64,000 bases of DNA, from the NCBI GenBank assembly GCA_963995505.1, contig OZ023190.1:18346092-18410091 (forward strand), in the 5' to 3' direction. This document shows positions 59,403 through 64,000 of the stretch, in pieces. Under the pieces are notes generated by a model, which saw only the letters and a program-made list of their open reading frames with translations, made no database searches and was not told where the DNA came from. The translations under genes were made by a program, and so were the position numbers. How positions within the stretch are numbered: the stretch's first letter is position 1; the number at the start of each line of letters is the position of its first letter. The stretch is from Hypericum androsaemum (lineage: Eukaryota > Streptophyta > Magnoliopsida > Malpighiales > Hypericaceae).

Positions 59403-62334
59403 ATGGACAGCTTACCCACGACGGCGTCGTCTTCATCGAAATCGGAGAAACGCCGGAGATCCAAGTCCCAGGCTAACTCCTCCAAGCCTTCCCTCTTCCT
59501 CGTCTTCGTCTCCTGCCTTGCCTGGCTCTACATCGCCGGCCGGTATCCCTCCTTCCTTCCAATTGCCGGTCTCTCTTTTTCTTTCAAAATTTTGTAATTC
59601 AGAACGGCGCCGTTTGGTTGAATTATGCAGGTTGTGGCAAGACGCGGAGAACAGAGCAATACTTTCTAGTCTTCTCCAGAAGAATTCCGGCCAGGTTCTT
59701 TTTTTTTTAAATATGAAAATTAAATTAAATTTCACTTTCGATGGATCCACGAAACTCCGGATTCTGATTCGAGTGCGTTTGCGTTTCATGTGTTTCGTTT
59801 GGCGGGAGCAGAGGCCGAAAGTTCTCACCGTGGAGGATAAGCTAAATGTTCTAGGGTGCAAGTGAGTCTCTTTAGTTCTGCCTTTGGGTTTGAGAGAATC
59901 TGTTTGTGAGACATGGTGGTTAATTTGATAGGAATCTGGAGCGGAGGATCGTGGACGCGGAGATGGAGTTGACCTTGGCCAAGAGCCAAGGCTACCTCAA
60001 GAACCGGCTAGCTCAAACTGGGTCCTCTGCTGATCGTAAATACCTTGCTGTCATTGGGGTTTATACCGGGTTTGGGAGCCGCTTGAAGAGGAATGTCTTT
60101 AGAGGATCTTGGATGCCTAAAGGTAAGTTTACTTGGAATCAATCGGTCATATTGTTGCATAATGTAGGTAAGGGCTTGAAGACACTTGTTGCATATTGTA
60201 GGTAAGGCCTTGGAGAAACTCGAAGAAAGAGGAGTCGTGATCCGTTTTGTGATTGGTCGGAGGTTTTCTTTTTGACTCTATCTTCTACTTTTCTATAGCA
60301 AGGCTCGTATTTGTTTATGTATTGTTGCTTAATGATTAATGAGTTATGGTACTAACTATGATTATCAAACTGCAGTCCTAATAAAGGTGATAGCTTAGAC
60401 CGTAACATCAATGATGAAAGCCACTCTACAAAGGACTTCTTGATTCTTGTGAGTTATTTTCTGCCTTCAGAAGTTATGTCGGCTCATTTTGTTTGTTGGG
60501 GTGTGCTCTATTAGTCACTAAGCTGCCCATAGTTAAGCATTGGAACTTGGAAGTCGATCATAAAATTAAATCTGCTAGCTGATTGCACTTACTGGTTGAA
60601 GAACAAACTTTTTTTAGATAAAGTTGGTCCCTGCTTTTTAAGGATAGAATATTGTTAATTCCTAGCCTAGGAGTACTTGACTTCTCCAAGTCAATGTTGT
60701 GGTGGACCAGAAAGCTGAAGCAGCCTCCTTTTAATTCCAGGAAGATCACGAGGAGGCTCAAGAAGAAATGCCTAAGAAAGCAAAGTTCTTCTTTAGTGCT
60801 GCTGTGCAGAATTGGGATGCAGAATTTTATGTGAAAGTCGATGACAACATCAACCTTGATCTTGGTGACTGTTCCACCTATATGTGAAAACAGCATCACA
60901 AGTTAGCCTGACTGAAACTTATTCTTGACATTTTCTTTTCCTTGATGGCAGAGGCATTGATTGATCTTCTTGAACGTCGCCGAAGTCAAGATGGCGCTTA
61001 TATTGGCTGTATGAAGTCAGGAGACGTGATAAGTGATGAGTGCGTTTTCTGTCATTTGATTTTTTTTGTGTGTAAAATAAATTTACTGGAGAATAAAGGC
61101 ATTTGGAATTCTTGTACAGTTTCCTTCAGTTAATCTCTTTTGTTATAATTATTTTGCTGGACAACCTTGTGTTTCTTCTCTCAATGTTTATCTGGCAATC
61201 CTGGTCTTCGTCTTAGCTTAACCTCATGATTGCTCGATCGTCTATTCTTGTTTTGCTGAAGCTTATTGCTTATTGAGCTTTGAGGTTTTTGAAATTAAGG
61301 CTCATTCTATGGTGTTGTTGCAGGGGTAAGCTATGGTATGAGCCTGACTGGTGGAAATTTGGGGATGAAAAATCGTAAGTGGTCCGATTGGAAGATGACC
61401 CGACTTGCTACTTGCACGGGTTACTTATATTTTTGCTTAAGTGGCTATTTAACAACTTTGATCTTTCTGTCAATTCTGCAATTTCAGATACTTTCGGCAC
61501 GCAGCAAGTTCGCTCATTATACTTTCCAAGAACTTGGCTCAGTACATTAACATTAACAGGTCAGTCAGAATTCTATAGGGACAAGATCTCGAGTAAAAAC
61601 ATGTCTGTTTCATACTTTCGAGTAGCCATTCGGTGCAAGTTTATCTGCGATTAGATTCAGTAACTATTATATTTTATATTCCTAGATTGTATATCAGCTA
61701 TTATTCTGTGAAGGAAGATTGTTAATCAGCTCTCTCTTTGTATGACTAAACATTATAGCAAATTTGCTTGTATCTTCTTATAAAGCTGCCGTGCTTGCTC
61801 ATCTGGCATTGCTAGATAACAGTAACTTTATGAGGCTCTGGAAGCTAGTCTTTACAACAGTGCTACAAAAGCAGTTATGCTGGTGTGATATTTATACGGA
61901 ATTAATGACGTTGGTGTCAATTTCTCACTGTTGTGTTGCTGCAGTGCGTCTCTAAAGACTTATGCTCACGATGATACATCAATTGGATCTTGGATGATGG
62001 GCCTTCAAGCTACATACATAGATGATGACAGACTTTGCTGTGGTAGCAAACAAGGTAAATGCTCTGAACTGGATAATTCTGGTTTGTCTGTTGCTCTTGG
62101 ACTCGATTCATCCGCTTTGGAAAGCAGTCCTTTTCAGTTTTCTATCAAAATTGTGCTGTAATAGCTTTACGAATGCTGTTAGGAAAAGAAAAGAGAAAAT
62201 ACTTAGCAATGCGTGTTTTGAGATTTAGTCAGTTCATACTCTTGTTGATGCATCCCTGCTTTAGGGTCAGAAATGCTTGTTGCTAATGAAACACGTCCTT
62301 TGGTTTTGCAGACAAAATATGTTCAATATCTTAA
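59403..62334 (+). CDS. HPGT3: Hydroxyproline O-galactosyltransferase, HPGT2/3-like
   Basis: Twelve exons: 59403-59542, 59631-59694, 59812-59861, 59932-60122, 60202-60262, 60376-60448, 60741-60864, 60952-61039, 61324-61374, 61488-61559, 61945-62054, 62312-62334; 348 aa. Type II membrane anchor at about residues 31-46 ([16 protein letters not shown]). The GT31 galactosyltransferase domain begins about 110. It includes [40 protein letters not shown] (metal-binding DDN) and [18 protein letters not shown] enzymes add the first galactose to hydroxyproline of arabinogalactan proteins in the Golgi/ER. The last exon is 23 nt (ends DKICSIS). The exon 5 donor is GTTTTC, fixed by the conserved FVIGRSPN reading. 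HPGT2 and HPGT3 are not separable by eye. Confidence 0.9.
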
Positions 62335-63776
62335 TCGGATACGCTGGCTTCATCTGGAACATCGGAATGGCGACGCCTTGGTGCATGCATGGACTTAGTC
62401 CCATTCAATGCTACTGCCCCAACTTCATTTTCCAGCATCCATATCCAGCTTGGGTCTCATCTGATAGACCATTTGTTCGATTATTCTTTCTCGGGTTTGG
62501 AATTCTCGTCAATTCTTTTCAGACACTGCACAGAGCTAACGAGACGGAGAGAGCACAGGCATATAGCGACTGTAGGACAGGACGGTTTCATATAACTTAC
62601 ATTGGACCCAACAGGGGTTTAATACTGCTCTGTAATAGCATTGTCCAGCGATTCCTGGCAGTCGAATAGACCAGTCGAATATATGGCAAAGTAGCTAATT
62701 TAGATAGTTCAACCATTGCAGTGTTTCCTATACAAGGCACCATGCCGTTGAAAAAAATTATAAAGGCATCTTAGAAAAAAATTTCTACTAATTTTAATCA
62801 AGATTAGAATTAGTAGGGATAGAAACGAAAACGAAAAAAGATTGATATGACAGTCTGCTTCATCGGAAGTCCAACAATACAACTTGTTCAGTTGCTCGGG
62901 AAAATTGTAACATCACTTCCAACAAGCTTCTGATAGGCCCAGATCTATCCGGCCCCTTTCTTTATCGAAGGTTGTCTGGTGACTCTGGTCTATTCTCGTG
63001 AGCCCGGCTCGGAGTCATATTTTCTCTCTCTGAAATAAATTTGTGGCCAACCATTGTATTTGTGGCGATGTCGGATCGGTTGCTCAAAATTGCAGTCAAA
63101 CCCTCTTTAAATTCATACTTAATAAATTATTTTAAAAATAATATATTTTTTTTCGATTGGAATTTATTCCAGTTTGAAAAGATAGTAAATTTAAAATTAA
63201 TAAGATAATAATTTTAAAGAATACCCTTATATATAATTATAGTCTCATAATATTACAAAATTAATAATTAGTTAAATACAAATATAGCCAGTACAATTTA
63301 GGAAACCTCTATTTACATGTTTAAGCTACCTAATTTTCTTAAAAAATTACTCCTAAATTGAGACAACAAATTAAATAGGATTGCTCTATTTGCAAACAAG
63401 TCACCTTAAAATATGTAAGTATGTGGTACGGAAAAAATGGTCATGAGTAATTTAATTGATTTTCTATATTAGTCAACCTAATGATTATACAGCCATTACA
63501 TAATTTTTAAAATTAATGCCTTCCAAAATAAGCATTTTGTTTTCATTCAGTAGTGTCCTTATAAGGAAATAGTTTAAAATTTGCCAGGAAAAAGTCAAAA
63601 AAAATTTCTTATTTGGTAACATCGGATATATTACCATTTATTGATAACAACTTACTTTATAAAGCAACATTCTCATAAATAAAATCTTTCAACGTAAAAT
63701 TGTATGTATAAATACAGGTACAAACTCTTCATTTCACCATATAGATCCTACAGTCGTAAAAGAAAGCAACAGGAAA
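62335..63776. other. Intergenic region, HPGT to right-edge gene
   Basis: HPGT 3' flank, then strongly AT-rich DNA. The last 70 bases are the promoter and leader of the partial gene at 63777. No other gene or confident repeat seen. Confidence 0.5.
63707..63714 (+). promoter_or_regulatory. TATA box of the right-edge gene
   Basis: TATAAATA, 63 bp upstream of the ATG at 63777. Spacing leaves room for a transcription start at about 63740 and a short A-rich leader (AAAGAAAGCAACAGGAAA just before the ATG). Confidence 0.55.
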
Positions 63777-63837
63777 ATGGCGACCAACGTCAAGCTTGTG
63801 CTCGTGGCCTTCTTCTTCATCTCTTGCATTCTCGGGG
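63777..63837 (+). CDS. First exon of a small secreted protein (partial)
   Basis: ATG followed by a classic signal peptide (VKLVLVAFFFISCILGG) and a donor GTAATC after the first base of a glycine codon (phase 1). A signal peptide in exon 1 ending at a phase-1 intron is the usual layout of plant cysteine-rich peptides such as defensins. The mature part lies beyond the window, so the family cannot be named. From 63838 to 64000 only intron-like AT-rich sequence is seen. Confidence 0.5.
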
Positions 63838-64000
63838 GTAATCTAGGGAATTGCCCCAATAATATATTAACATGCTCACCTGGCTATAATTAATTAATTT
63901 ATTTATTAATTGTTACGGTAACAAGGGAATTTATATAATTTGGCCAAAATATATCCTCCGGTCGTTTTGTGTCTGTTACGACATGAATCGGATTACTTTT

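Noticed and set aside
1..64000. A metabolic gene cluster or new defence system
   Set aside because: The enzymes (SPS, GT47, HPGT) belong to different compartments and pathways, and gene order is explained by conserved synteny.

Overview
This is a plant nuclear chromosome segment, most likely from a core eudicot. The genes have many GT-AG introns, with AT-rich intergenic DNA full of TIR elements, MITEs and retroelement remnants. There are no operons or Shine-Dalgarno signals. All twelve annotated genes encode plant-type proteins. The species cannot be named from sequence alone.

Layout, left to right: a longin-type R-SNARE of the VAMP711-713 group (349-1373, +); a 1692-aa protein with four MATH/TRAF-like domains and a C-terminal coiled coil (2762-10863, +); two tandem GT47/exostosin glycosyltransferases (11688-15446 and 17100-20049, -); a 13-exon sucrose-phosphate synthase (21322-26165, -); an F-box/WD40 protein that looks truncated (30760-33898, +); a synaptotagmin with TM, SMP, C2A and C2B, closest to SYT4 (41747-45068, +); an intronless ARM-repeat protein (47015-48226, +); a DMT/EamA-type transporter (52089-54587, +); EMC subunit 7 (55760-58479, +); an HPGT-type hydroxyproline O-galactosyltransferase (59403-62334, +); and the first exon of a small secreted protein cut by the window edge (63777-63837, +). 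I rebuilt exons by hand from reading-frame continuity, splice dinucleotides and recalled family sequences.

Gene order is informative. From memory of Arabidopsis locus names, one set of neighbours (VAMP713, an exostosin, SPS2, SYT4) sits together near At5g11100-At5g11150. A second set (HPGT, EMC7, EamA transporter, TRAF-like, VAMP711/712) sits near At4g32120-32150 and At2g25300-25340. This window holds both sets interleaved, as expected for an ancestral block that Arabidopsis later duplicated and fractionated. The products work in separate places: secretory pathway (VAMP, EMC7, GT47, HPGT), ER-PM contacts (SYT4) and sucrose synthesis (SPS). I see no sign of a shared pathway cluster.

The intergenic DNA is richer than the genes. 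The region upstream of the SPS gene (about 26.27-28.5 kb) has a diverged second copy at about 36.5-41.3 kb with no SPS coding sequence beside it. Different elements have inserted into each copy, so each serves as the empty site for the other. Five related TIR elements, a hAT-like element with an exact-looking 8-bp target duplication and an internal 263-bp tandem duplication, a Cassandra-like TRIM with 5S-rRNA-derived LTRs, two hairpin MITEs, an 850-bp fold-back element and two minisatellites are described below. I found no convincing new multi-gene system.
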